A DNA stretch of 64,000 nt from Leifsonia shinshuensis. GTDB taxonomy: Bacteria > Actinomycetota > Actinomycetes > Actinomycetales > Microbacteriaceae. Positions 49,129 to 56,700 of the stretch are shown piece by piece. The stretch is taken from assembly GCF_022606355.1 (NCBI RefSeq), contig NZ_JAHHZQ010000005.1, positions 186,001 to 250,000 of the forward strand, read 5' to 3'. Within the stretch, counting starts at the first letter, position 1. Each line of letters opens with the position of its first letter. The notes beneath the pieces were generated by a model. That model worked only from the letters and a program-made list of their open reading frames with translations. It had not been told where the DNA came from and did not search any database. A program made the translations under genes and the position numbers.

Positions 49129-49708
49129 CAGACCGGGGCTCCGCGAGCGCAAGAAGGCACGAACCCGCGCCGCCATCCAATCGCACGCCCTCCGGCTGTT
49201 CACCGACCAGGGCTACGACCAGACCACCATCGATCAGATCATCGACGCCGCCGACGTGTCGGCGAGCACCTTCTTCCGCTACTTCCCGACCAAGGAGTCG
49301 GTCGTGCTGTTCGACGACTTCGACCCGCGGATCATCTCGGCCTTCCTGGCGCAACCACGAGGGGTCGAACCCGTTGCGGCGCTTCGCGTGGCGCTCCGGG
49401 AGGCGTTCGTCGGCCTGACCCCGGCGCAGCTCGAGGAGCAACGGGAACGGCTCGCGCTCGTCCTCGGGGTGCCCGCGCTGCGCGGCGCGATGCTCGACCA
49501 GCTGTCGCAGGCGATGCTGCTGGTGTCGGAGGCGATCGCCGACAGGGAGGGCCGCTCGCGCGTCGACTTCGCCGTGCGCACCATCGCCGGTGCGATCGTC
49601 GGCAGCATGTTCGCGGTGCTCGCCCAGCTCGCGGACGACCCGGACGCCGAGCTGGCCGACCTGATCGACGAGGCCTTCGCGTTCCTGGAGGGTGGGCTGC
49701 GGCTGTAG
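49109..49708 (+). CDS. TetR-family regulator of the DHA2 exporter
   Basis: A 199-residue protein, ATG at 49109 inside the exporter's last codons. HTH: RAAIQSHALRLFTDQGYDQT and IDAADVSASTFFRYFPTKES; the FRYFPTKE segment is standard for TetR. The remaining helices hold a ligand pocket. Its coupling to the exporter suggests that it represses the operon and is released by exported compounds. Confidence 0.85.
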   Translation: MPDGTSDRPGLRERKKARTRAAIQSHALRLFTDQGYDQTTIDQIIDAADVSASTFFRYFPTKESVVLFDDFDPRIISAFLAQPRGVEPVAALRVALREAFVGLTPAQLEEQRERLALVLGVPALRGAMLDQLSQAMLLVSEAIADREGRSRVDFAVRTIAGAIVGSMFAVLAQLADDPDAELADLIDEAFAFLEGGLRL

Positions 49709-49730
49709 TCCTCGCGGCCGAACCCGATTC

Positions 49731-49903
49731 TCACGGCCAGAGCCGTTGGTCCTCCGCTTCGTAGTGGGCGTGCAGCGAGAGCGAGATCACGAGAGCTGCG
49801 CCGCGACGGCGTCGGCGTGCGCCGTGTCGCCGTCCGCCATTGCCTCGACGAGGCGGCCGGCCTCGCCGAACGCGGTCCGGTACGGGCGATGGAGCTCGGC
49901 CAT
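49731..49903 (-). pseudogene. Hemerythrin-like domain remnant, frameshifted
   Basis: On the minus strand one frame reads PYRTAFGEAGRLVEAMADGD and TAHADAVAAQLS to a stop at 49787; the next frame then reads ISLSLHAHYEAEDQRLWP to a stop at 49731. Together they look like the helix with GDT--A--V--HL and the H-x3-E-D-x-L-W/F-P metal-binding motif of hemerythrin/HHE proteins. The N-terminal half is missing and the frame is broken. So a decayed gene between TetR and MarR loci. Confidence 0.4.
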
Positions 49904-50040
49904 GCCGCCGGCGTCGCAGGTCGCAGGTCGTCGTGGCGGTCGGGCCGTCGAGGGGAGGCTCGCCCGACGAAGGGAGGGAGGTGGCTGACACGCGGGCACT
50001 CCGCGTCGGCCGGGCAGGTGTGCGCCCCTCCTCGCTTTCG

Positions 50041-50508
50041 CTACTCACTCTCCGCCAGCCGCTCGACCGCCTGCTGGGTGAGCGCGATCGACTCCTCCTG
50101 GTAGCGGACGAGGAACTCCAGCTGCTCGGTGGTCAGCGAGTCGTGCAGAGTCTGGAACGCCTCCCCGATCCACTGGTAGACATTCGGGCCGGATGACAGC
50201 ACCGCGAAGTCGGCCGATAGCAGCACCCGCCGGCGGTCGGCCGCATCGGTCTCCCGGCGGGCGAACCCGCGCTGGATCAGCCGGTCGGCGATGCCGGTGA
50301 CCGCGCCGGAGGTCAGACCGAGGGCGGCACCGAGCTGGCCGGCCGTCTGGGCGCCGTTGCGCATCAGGAGGTCGAGGGCCTTCATGTCGCTCACACCGAG
50401 TCCGTAGCCGGCCGCGGCGCGCTGCTGGAAGAGCGCAGTCAGGCTCGCGGACTGCGCACCCAGGTCGGTCAGCCGCGCGATCAGGGCGTCACGATTCTGT
50501 GCTTCCAC
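50041..50508 (-). CDS. MarR-family regulator
   Basis: A 155-residue protein. GTG at 50508 follows GAGAGG at suitable distance; GTG at 50529 would add seven residues. Winged HTH at about 58-110: AGQLGAALGLTSGAVTGIAD and RRETDAADRRRVLLSADFAV with the DRR of MarR. The C-terminal helix carries VRYQEESIALTQQAVERLAE. It is divergent from the hydrolase gene, and the palindrome at 50536-50550 lies in the gap. Confidence 0.85.
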   Translation of the reverse strand: MEAQNRDALIARLTDLGAQSASLTALFQQRAAAGYGLGVSDMKALDLLMRNGAQTAGQLGAALGLTSGAVTGIADRLIQRGFARRETDAADRRRVLLSADFAVLSSGPNVYQWIGEAFQTLHDSLTTEQLEFLVRYQEESIALTQQAVERLAESE

Positions 50509-50535
50509 TCTTGCAAACCTCTCACTCACTCATTA

Positions 50536-50550
50536 TCTTAGTCACTAAGA
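50536..50550. promoter_or_regulatory. MarR operator palindrome
   Basis: TCTTAGTCACTAAGA has perfect 7-base arms round a single central base. It lies 28 bases upstream of the MarR start and 50 bases upstream of the hydrolase start, so one site can control both directions. It differs from the CTAGA sites of the 7.6-9.6 kb MarR pair. Confidence 0.65.
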
Positions 50551-50599
50551 CAAATCGACGAACCGACGATCCCCGCGATCCCGACGAAAGGCACTTCCG

Positions 50600-51499
50600 A
50601 TGTCCCGCACCGACAGCACCACCCGACCCACCTCTCGCCTCACCGGTCACCTCGTGTCCTCCGAGGATGGCACGCCGATCGAGTACTTCAGCACAGGAAC
50701 CGGCCCCGGCCTCGTCGTGGTGCACGGCACGATGCAGTCGGCGGCCAGCCAGAGCGAACTGGCGGACGCCCTCTCCGACACGTTCACCGTGCACCTGATC
50801 AACCGCCGCGGACGCGGTCGCAGCGGCGCCTACCCGGCCCTGACCGACTACGACCCCGCCGCCGAGCTCGCCGACATCGAGGCGGTCGTGGCGGCCACCG
50901 GCGCGACGGCCGTGCTCGGCATCAGCTCGGGCGGCATCCTCGCCGCCGAGGTCGGCCTCCGTCACCCCGAGCTCGCGGTCGTGCTCTTCGAACCGGCCCT
51001 GGTCGCCGACAGGTCGCTCGACCTCGACGCCTTCCTGCGCCGCTTCGAGCCGGAGGCCGCCCGCGGCGACGTCCCCGCCTACATGGTCACCGCGCTGCTG
51101 GGGACGCAGATGGGGCCGGGCTTCCTGCGCTTCTTCCCGCGGCGGATGCTCGAGTCCAGCACGCGGAAGATGATCGCCAAGGATGCGGGAACCCTCCCGG
51201 TCGGTGGCGCCACGATGGCCGAGCTCGCGCGCGCGGTGCCGTACGACATGCGCATCGTCGCCGCCCACGCGGACCGCATCGAGGACTACCGGGCGCTGCG
51301 AGGGCCGGTCATCCTCGTCGGCGCGGCGAAGTCGCCCGCCTACCTGAAGCACGCCGTCGAGCGCCTCCACCAGCTGCTCCCCGGCGCCGCGACCGTCACG
51401 ATCGACGGCGTCGGCCACTCGGCAACCCAGAACGCCGCCGACGGCGGCAAGCCCACCGAGGTCGCCGCCGCACTCCGCGCCCACCTCGCCGCGCGCTGA
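50600..51499 (+). CDS. Alpha/beta hydrolase
   Basis: A 299-residue protein, ATG at 50600. VVVHGTMQSAASQSELADAL gives the oxyanion region and LGISSGGILAAEVG the nucleophile elbow; the late His is in DGVGHSATQ near the C-terminus. Single-domain hydrolase without signal peptide. MarR partner suggests induction by an aromatic or lipophilic compound, which it may hydrolyse. Substrate unknown. Confidence 0.8.
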   Translation: MSRTDSTTRPTSRLTGHLVSSEDGTPIEYFSTGTGPGLVVVHGTMQSAASQSELADALSDTFTVHLINRRGRGRSGAYPALTDYDPAAELADIEAVVAATGATAVLGISSGGILAAEVGLRHPELAVVLFEPALVADRSLDLDAFLRRFEPEAARGDVPAYMVTALLGTQMGPGFLRFFPRRMLESSTRKMIAKDAGTLPVGGATMAELARAVPYDMRIVAAHADRIEDYRALRGPVILVGAAKSPAYLKHAVERLHQLLPGAATVTIDGVGHSATQNAADGGKPTEVAAALRAHLAAR

Positions 51500-51565
51500 G
51501 CCACCGCGCTTGCCGCGCTGGCGGGCTGCCGCGCTGCGCCGCCTCGCGGCAACCTCCTCCCGAAG

Positions 51566-52419
51566 ATTCGTCACGAATCTCGCGATTCGTGCCACGAATC
51601 CTGACATTCGTCACGAATCCCGCGGCCCGCACCACGCATCGTTGCGCTGGCGACGAAGCTGCGTCGCAACATTCGTGACGAATCTCGCGATTCGTGCCAC
51701 GAATCCCGACATTCGTGACGAATCCCGCGGTCCGCTGTGTCGGGTCGACGCATTCGTCACGAATCTCGCGATTCGTGGCACGAATCCCCGCATTCGTCAC
51801 GAATCTCGCGATTCGTGGCACGAATCCCCGCATTCGTGACGAATCTCGCGACTCGCACCACGCGTCTTCGCCCCGGCGACGAATCTGCGTCGCCACATTC
51901 GTGACGAATCCCGCGATTCGTGGCACGAATCCCGACATTCGTGACGAATCTCAAGTCTGCTCCTTCGGGCCGCCCTGTTCGTGACGAGTTCGCGACTCGC
52001 GCCACGCGTCGTTATCCTGGCGACGAAGCTGCGCTGTCGCATTCGTGACGAATGCCGTGATTCGTGGCACGAATCCCGACATTCGTCACGAATCCCGAGT
52101 CTGCAGCCTCGGGTCGCCGCATCCGCGACGTCCGCGACTCGCACCACCGTCGTCGCCCAGCCGACGAAGTTGCGTCGCCACATTCGTGACGAATGCCGTG
52201 ATTCGTGCCACGAACCCCGACATTCGTGACGAATCTCGCGGTCCGCGCCACGTGTCGTCGCCCCGGCGACGAAGCTGCGTCGCAACATTCGTGACGAATG
52301 CCGTGATTCGTGCCACGAATCCCCACATTCGTCACGAATCTCGTGTCTCGCAGCGCCGGTCGGGACATTCGTGACGAATCCCGCGATTCGTGTCACGAAT
52401 GCGGGCATTCGTCACGAAT
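51566..52419. repeat. Array of 26 ATTCGT palindromes on a 20-bp grid
   Basis: Palindromes ATTCGT-N-ACGAAT (13 bp) and ATTCGT-N3-ACGAAT (15 bp) alternate. Centres: 51572, 51592, 51612; 51677, 51697, 51717; 51758, 51778, 51798, 51818, 51838; 51903, 51923, 51943; 52047, 52067, 52087; 52188, 52208, 52228; 52293, 52313, 52333; 52373, 52393, 52413. Steps within a group are always 20. The gaps between groups hold decayed copies near grid positions (for example 51632, 51858, 51983) and a related filler with GGCGACGAAG. No gene is supported in 51500-52485. It ends 67 bases before the protease start. Confidence 0.9.
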
Positions 52420-52485
52420 GTCCGGCGCGTGCGCCGTGGGCGAACGCGCGGCAGCGCCGGGGCGCGGGAGGCGCACACTCGTCTC

Positions 52486-53409
52486 ATGACGGATGCGGGA
52501 GCCCTGGACGCCTACTCGGCCGTGGTGGTGCGGGTCGCCGCCACCGTCGGACCGGCCGTCGCCGCCGTGACCGCGCGGACCTCCCGCGGCGTCGGCCTCG
52601 GCAGCGCCACGGTCGTGTCGGTTGACGGCCACCTCCTGACCAGCGCGCACGTGGTGGAGGGCGCGACCCAGGTCGATCTTGCGTTCGGCGACGGCACCCG
52701 GGTGCGCGCGCATGTCGTCGGGAGGGATCCACTCTCCGACCTCGCCGTCCTGCAGGCCGACGCGCCGACCCCGGCGCCGGTCGAGCTGGGGGACGCCTCC
52801 GCGCTCCAGGTCGGCCAGCTGGTCGTCGCCGTCGGCAACCCGCTGGGCCTCGCGGGAAGCGTGACCGCCGGCATCGTCTCGGCACTCGGCCGCTCGCTGC
52901 CGACGCGGGCCGGCCGCGTTGTCGACGAAGTCATCCAGACCGACGCGGCCCTGAATCCGGGCAACAGCGGGGGCGCGCTGGCGGACAGCTCTGCCCGCAT
53001 GGTCGGTGTGAACACCGCTGTCGCCGGAACCGGCCTCGGGCTGGCTGTTCCTGTCAACGCGACCAGCCGGCAGATCTTGGACACGCTGATGCGGGAGGGC
53101 CGTGTGCGCCGGGGCTGGCTGGGTATCGCGGGCGCCGAGATCGCGCTCCAGGAGGCCGTCGCCCGCAAGGCAGGGGCCCGCACCGGTATCCAGGTGATGT
53201 CGGTGGTGGCGGACAGCCCTGCCGACCTCGCCGGCATCCGTCCCGGCGACGTGCTCATCTCGCTCGACCGGACGCCCATCCACGTCGTCGCCGACCTCCA
53301 GCGCCTGATGATCGCGAGCACCATCGGCCGCCGCCTCGAACTCACCGTGTGGCGCAACGGCGCCCTCGTCGACGCCGTCGTGGAGCCGACCGAGCTCGCG
53401 GAGGCGTGA
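52486..53409 (+). CDS. Trypsin-like serine protease with PDZ domain (DegP/HtrA type)
   Basis: A 307-residue protein, ATG at 52486. Catalytic triad visible: His in LLTSAHVVEG (near residue 49), Asp in DPLSDLAVLQ, Ser in NPGNSGGALADS. A PDZ domain from about 205 on (GWLGIAGAEIALQEAVARKA, then SPADLAGIRPGDVLISLDRT). No signal peptide or membrane anchor is visible, unlike usual HtrA proteins, so it may be cytoplasmic or the start is further upstream inside the repeat array. It degrades or sequesters misfolded proteins. Confidence 0.85.
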   Translation: MTDAGALDAYSAVVVRVAATVGPAVAAVTARTSRGVGLGSATVVSVDGHLLTSAHVVEGATQVDLAFGDGTRVRAHVVGRDPLSDLAVLQADAPTPAPVELGDASALQVGQLVVAVGNPLGLAGSVTAGIVSALGRSLPTRAGRVVDEVIQTDAALNPGNSGGALADSSARMVGVNTAVAGTGLGLAVPVNATSRQILDTLMREGRVRRGWLGIAGAEIALQEAVARKAGARTGIQVMSVVADSPADLAGIRPGDVLISLDRTPIHVVADLQRLMIASTIGRRLELTVWRNGALVDAVVEPTELAEA

Positions 53410-53430
53410 GCCCCCGGGAGATTTGCGCCG

Positions 53431-53463
53431 AATGTGGCGTTCGGCGGGTCCGAACGCCACATT
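53431..53463. terminator. Hairpin after protease gene
   Basis: AATGTGGCGTTCGG (53431-53444) is exactly complementary to 53450-53463 with a 5-base loop, 21 bases after the protease stop. Flanked on both sides by ATTTGC-type sequences that extend the symmetry. Probable terminator, or another short repeat family. Confidence 0.65.
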
Positions 53464-53514
53464 TGCCGCAAATGCGCGACGGGTAGGCTGGCGGGACGAC
53501 CAGAAGGAGCCGCC

Positions 53515-53811
53515 GTGTCCGACCCGATCAGCACCGACCAGCAGCAGGCGATCCTCGGCGCCGAGGTCGCCAGGTACGTCTCCGACGGCTGGGCGGCGGA
53601 GTCCGTGGTCGGCGTGACGGCGACCCTCACCAAGAACAAGCGGATCGGCTGGTTCTGGAACACCATCCTGACTCTGCTCACCGCCGGCCTCTGGCTCATC
53701 GTCGTCATCTACCGCGTGGTGAATCGCAAGCGGTACACGATCGTGCTCACCGTCGACCCGTACGGACGCGTCCGCCGTTCCGACCGCGGCGGAGCCCGGA
53801 CGTCACGGTAG
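53515..53811 (+). CDS. Small membrane protein, hypothetical
   Basis: A 98-residue protein, GTG at 53515 after GAAGGAG. One strong helix (FWNTILTLLTAGLWLIVVIY) at about 49-68 preceded by KNKRIGW, then a basic tail (RVVNRKRYTIVLTVDPYGRV). The N-terminal 35 residues look soluble. Similar small proteins with a W-x-L-T-x-G-x-W helix are frequent in Actinobacteria; role unknown. Confidence 0.65.
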   Translation: MSDPISTDQQQAILGAEVARYVSDGWAAESVVGVTATLTKNKRIGWFWNTILTLLTAGLWLIVVIYRVVNRKRYTIVLTVDPYGRVRRSDRGGARTSR

Positions 53812-53821
53812 GGGCGGAGCC

Positions 53822-54622
53822 TCAGCGGGTTCGTCGGCGCGCCGGCGCCGGCGTGTCGGCCGGCGCCGGCATGTCGGCCAGCGGCGTCGACAGCTCTTCG
53901 AGGGCCGGCGCGAGACGAGCGGCCCTGGCCGCATCCTGGCGCCCGATCTCGTCGGAGAGCAGCCGCACGAGCCCGCACCGGCTCGCATCGAGCTCCGCTC
54001 GGCTCACGCGCACCGCTCTGCTGCGCTCGAGGCCCGCTCGGTCCTCGCTGGAGAGGCCGTCGACCCCGCGGCCGTGCCAGGAGGGCAGCCCGCTGCGGAC
54101 GCACATCATCGTCACGATCTCGTCGCGCAGCTGATCGAGCATCATCGTCGCCTGCCAGAGCCGGCCGCGAGCGATCGCCGACCGTGCGTGGAGGGCGAGC
54201 AGCCAGCCTGTCCCGACCGTCCGGCCGAGGTCGGGTCTGCGCGGCTCGGCCGGTTCCTGCGGTGTTCCGAAGAGCAGCCGGAAGGGCTCCCCTGTCGACC
54301 GGAATCGATCGAACGGCCAGAACGACAGATCGACCTGCAGGGAGGACTCGAGGAGGGTCACGCGATACCGGACACCGCCGGAGAACAGATCGAACGTGTC
54401 CGCGACCGGGCTGATCCCGCCGAGGACGGCAGTCCAGTCGCGGACGACCGCCGCCTCGTCCGCGCCGGCGGCGAGTTGCAGCGCGAGATCGATGTCCGAC
54501 CACTCGTCTTCGGCATCGTGCGCGGCGGAGCCCACCAGGGCGGCGCCCGCGACGGCCGGGTCGCGGCTCGCCTCCGCGACGAGCGCCGCCCGGATCCCTT
54601 CGCGTTCGGCAGGCGTGAACAT
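53822..54622 (-). CDS. Nucleotidyltransferase-domain protein
   Basis: A 266-residue protein; ATG at 54622 is preferred to TTG at 54634. AALVGSAAHDAEDEWSDIDL carries the G-S-x(n)-D-x-D metal site of Pol-beta-type nucleotidyltransferases, with the third Asp in LQVDLSFWPFD. The C-terminal half is helical. The layout resembles aminoglycoside nucleotidyltransferase relatives that lack known resistance. Substrate unknown. Convergent with the small membrane gene. Confidence 0.7.
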   Translation of the reverse strand: MFTPAEREGIRAALVAEASRDPAVAGAALVGSAAHDAEDEWSDIDLALQLAAGADEAAVVRDWTAVLGGISPVADTFDLFSGGVRYRVTLLESSLQVDLSFWPFDRFRSTGEPFRLLFGTPQEPAEPRRPDLGRTVGTGWLLALHARSAIARGRLWQATMMLDQLRDEIVTMMCVRSGLPSWHGRGVDGLSSEDRAGLERSRAVRVSRAELDASRCGLVRLLSDEIGRQDAARAARLAPALEELSTPLADMPAPADTPAPARRRTR

Positions 54623-54646
54623 TCTCCGAGTCAAGCGCAGGAACGC

Positions 54647-55105
54647 TCAGCCCACCAGCCGCGCCAGGTTCTCCAGTTCGTTCGCGCGCCCGGCGAGGAG
54701 GCGCTCGGTCCAGACGTCGTCGTGCAGTTCCTCCACCTGCATGACGACTCGGGTGCCTTCGGCGGTCGGCTGGAGGTCGACGACGGTGAGCTGCTCGTAG
54801 GGCTCGTGGTCGGGGACGAAGTCGATGACCGAGCGGTAGGCGATCCGGTTCGCCGGCGACAGCTCGGTGAAGATCTTGCGCGACGGGGTGCTGAGCGGCA
54901 GTCCGTTCTGCTCGAGGAACGCCACCTGCTCCGGTGCCTCCGCGGTCATCGTGTAGACGAGTTCCCCACCCGGGCGCAGGTCGAGGCTGTCGACGTCCGT
55001 ACGGAAGCCGTCCGGTGCCCACCACTGCACGATCCCCTCGGGCGTGGTCCACAGGTTCCAGACGGTCTCCGGCTGAGCGGACACCGTGCGTTCGATGGTC
55101 TTCAT
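54647..55105 (-). CDS. AHSA1/SRPBCC-domain protein
   Basis: A 152-residue protein, ATG at 55105 after AGGAGA. IERTVSAQPETVWNLWTTPE and IVQWWAPDGFRTDVDSLDLR are the START-like AHSA1 signature (activator of Hsp90-like fold). It covers the full domain. It is divergent from an ArsR gene fused to the same type of domain, a common pairing in which the regulator controls both genes. Ligand unknown. Confidence 0.8.
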   Translation of the reverse strand: MKTIERTVSAQPETVWNLWTTPEGIVQWWAPDGFRTDVDSLDLRPGGELVYTMTAEAPEQVAFLEQNGLPLSTPSRKIFTELSPANRIAYRSVIDFVPDHEPYEQLTVVDLQPTAEGTRVVMQVEELHDDVWTERLLAGRANELENLARLVG

Positions 55106-55149
55106 GGCGATCTCCTGTCGAGGTGGTGGTACGTTCGAGGTCACAATAT

Positions 55150-55165
55150 ATTCGTCTAGACGAAT
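55150..55165. promoter_or_regulatory. ArsR operator palindrome
   Basis: ATTCGTCTAGACGAAT is a perfect 16-bp palindrome in the divergent gap, 44 bases from the AHSA1 start and 36 bases from the ArsR start. Its half-site ATTCGT is the same as in the 51566-52419 and 23379-23507 arrays, but the spacing is four rather than one or three. Confidence 0.65.
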
Positions 55166-55201
55166 GTGTCAACACCCCTTATCCTGCGTACGGGAGGCGA
55201 A

Positions 55202-56038
55202 GTGGACGCGCAGCAGGTCTTGGCGGCGATCGGCGAGCCGACGCGGTTCCGCATCGTCGTGCTGCTCGCGGACGGCCCCCGCACTGTGGGAGAGCTGACC
55301 TCCGCACTCGGCGCCCTCCAGCCGCAGACGACGAAGCACGTGCAGGCGCTGGAGGCGGCAGGGGTCATCCGCGTGCAGCGCCTGGGCCGCCGCCGGCTCG
55401 CGAGCCTGGACCGCGCGGCGCTACGGCAACTCGCGGGCTGGATCGACCGGCTGGCCGAGTCGACCGAAGACGACCGGGCCCTCGACGCCTACGCCGCGGC
55501 GGTGGCGTCGGCGGAGCAGGAGGCGACCGACGGCGACGGCGCGTCCGTCGATTTCACGCTCGTGCGCCGCCTCCCGGCCTCCCGATCCGACGTCTGGCAC
55601 GCCTGGACCGACCCGCTGGTCGCCGCCCGCTGGTGGGCGCCACGGCACTTCACGGTGGTCGGCTGCGCGATCGAGCCGACGCGGGGAGCGCGCGTCGAGC
55701 TGATCCTCCGCGAGGGCGACGGCGCCGAGTACACGTCGGCGGGAACGGTGCGGGAGGTCGAGGCGCAGAGTCGGCTGGCCTTCGAGCTGTCGCCGCTCGA
55801 CGCCGAAGGTCGTGTCCTGTTCCCGGTGGAGGTCGACGTGCGGCTGGAGGACGGCGACGGGCACGCTGACGCGGGCGCCGTCGAGGGTGCTGTCGACGGC
55901 GCCGTCGACGGCGAGACCACCATGACCGTAACCGTCCGCGCGACCACGACGGAGGTGTCGGCGGCCCCGATGCTGGCGGGGCTGGAGCCGGGGTGGTCGC
56001 AGCAGGTGGAGCGGTTGGCCGGGGCGCTCGAAGCGTGA
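55202..56038 (+). CDS. ArsR-family regulator fused to AHSA1/SRPBCC domain
   Basis: A 278-residue protein. GTG at 55202 has GGGAGG five bases upstream; the frame extends back to 55166. N-terminal winged helix: ALQPQTTKHVQALEAAGVIR preceded by AAIGEPTRFRIVVLLADGPR. From about 125 an SRPBCC domain: VRRLPASRSDVWHAWTDPLV then AARWWAPRHFTVVGC. The fusion suggests that the SRPBCC part binds the inducing ligand. An acidic GAVEGAVDGAVDG insert near 225-237 is unusual. Controls the divergent AHSA1 gene. Confidence 0.85.
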   Translation: MDAQQVLAAIGEPTRFRIVVLLADGPRTVGELTSALGALQPQTTKHVQALEAAGVIRVQRLGRRRLASLDRAALRQLAGWIDRLAESTEDDRALDAYAAAVASAEQEATDGDGASVDFTLVRRLPASRSDVWHAWTDPLVAARWWAPRHFTVVGCAIEPTRGARVELILREGDGAEYTSAGTVREVEAQSRLAFELSPLDAEGRVLFPVEVDVRLEDGDGHADAGAVEGAVDGAVDGETTMTVTVRATTTEVSAAPMLAGLEPGWSQQVERLAGALEA

Positions 56039-56095
56039 GGGCTGTCTGAAAGGACCAGCCCCTCTGGCACCCCGCGGAGAACTAGACTCGCCGTC

Positions 56096-56617
56096 ATGAC
56101 CGGCCACTCCGGCGGTGCCGATGACGCACAGGACCCTTCTTCCACGGCTTCCGCAGCTCCCACGGCTCCCGCAGCCCGTCAGGCCGCGCTCCCGCACTCC
56201 ATGACCGGCCGCGCCAGCCCCGCGAAGGCCGCCGAGGGCGACGCGCCCGTCTTCGCCTACATCGCGAGCCTCCCGCAACCGCAGCGCGGCATCGCCGAGG
56301 CCGTCGACGCGCTCGCGGCGCGCACCCTCCCCGGCCTCCGTCGTTCGGTCAAGTGGGGGATGTCGTACTACGGCGTCGGCGACGGCTGGTGTTTCTCGTG
56401 CGGTGCCTTCGACGATCACGTCAAGCTCATGTTCATCAACGGCGTGACGCTCGACCCCGTGCCGCCGGTGACGCCGGTCGGGATGGGCAAGGCCACGCGG
56501 GGAGTCGAGGTGCGGACCGTGGACGACCTCGACGAGCGGCAGGTGGCCGAGTGGATGCGGCAGGTGACCGCGGTGCCGGGGGTCGGCGGGAGGAAGCGCC
56601 GCCCGGCAGGGACGTGA
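56096..56617 (+). CDS. DUF1801-domain protein
   Basis: A 173-residue protein, ATG at 56096. After an Ala/Pro/Ser-rich 45-residue lead, the domain begins ASLPQPQRGIAEAVDALAAR and carries the SVKWGMSYYGVGDGWCFSCG block (W-G-x-x-Y) of DUF1801, with VKLMFINGVTLD. The lead may be spurious, with a start further in at 56201 (ATG). Function unknown; relatives occur as iron-homeostasis or stress proteins. Confidence 0.65.
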   Translation: MTGHSGGADDAQDPSSTASAAPTAPAARQAALPHSMTGRASPAKAAEGDAPVFAYIASLPQPQRGIAEAVDALAARTLPGLRRSVKWGMSYYGVGDGWCFSCGAFDDHVKLMFINGVTLDPVPPVTPVGMGKATRGVEVRTVDDLDERQVAEWMRQVTAVPGVGGRKRRPAGT

Positions 56618-56700
56618 GCTCCGTGGTCACAACAGTTCGTTGTGACCTCACAACCGAGCGCCCGTAGCGGCACCGGCCCGACGTCCACCAGGCTCGAAGC

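Noticed and set aside
46018-49203. Very long minus-strand open frame
   Set aside because: It is antisense to the ATPase and DHA2 exporter genes, has Arg/Gly/Asp/His-rich composition and no domain; typical shadow frame in high-GC DNA.
51566-52419. CRISPR array
   Set aside because: The repeated units are short palindromes in 20-bp steps without unique 30-40 bp spacers, and no cas gene is present.
51500-52480. Open frames on both strands through the palindrome array
   Set aside because: They consist of the translated repeat and have no start site, domain or independent support.
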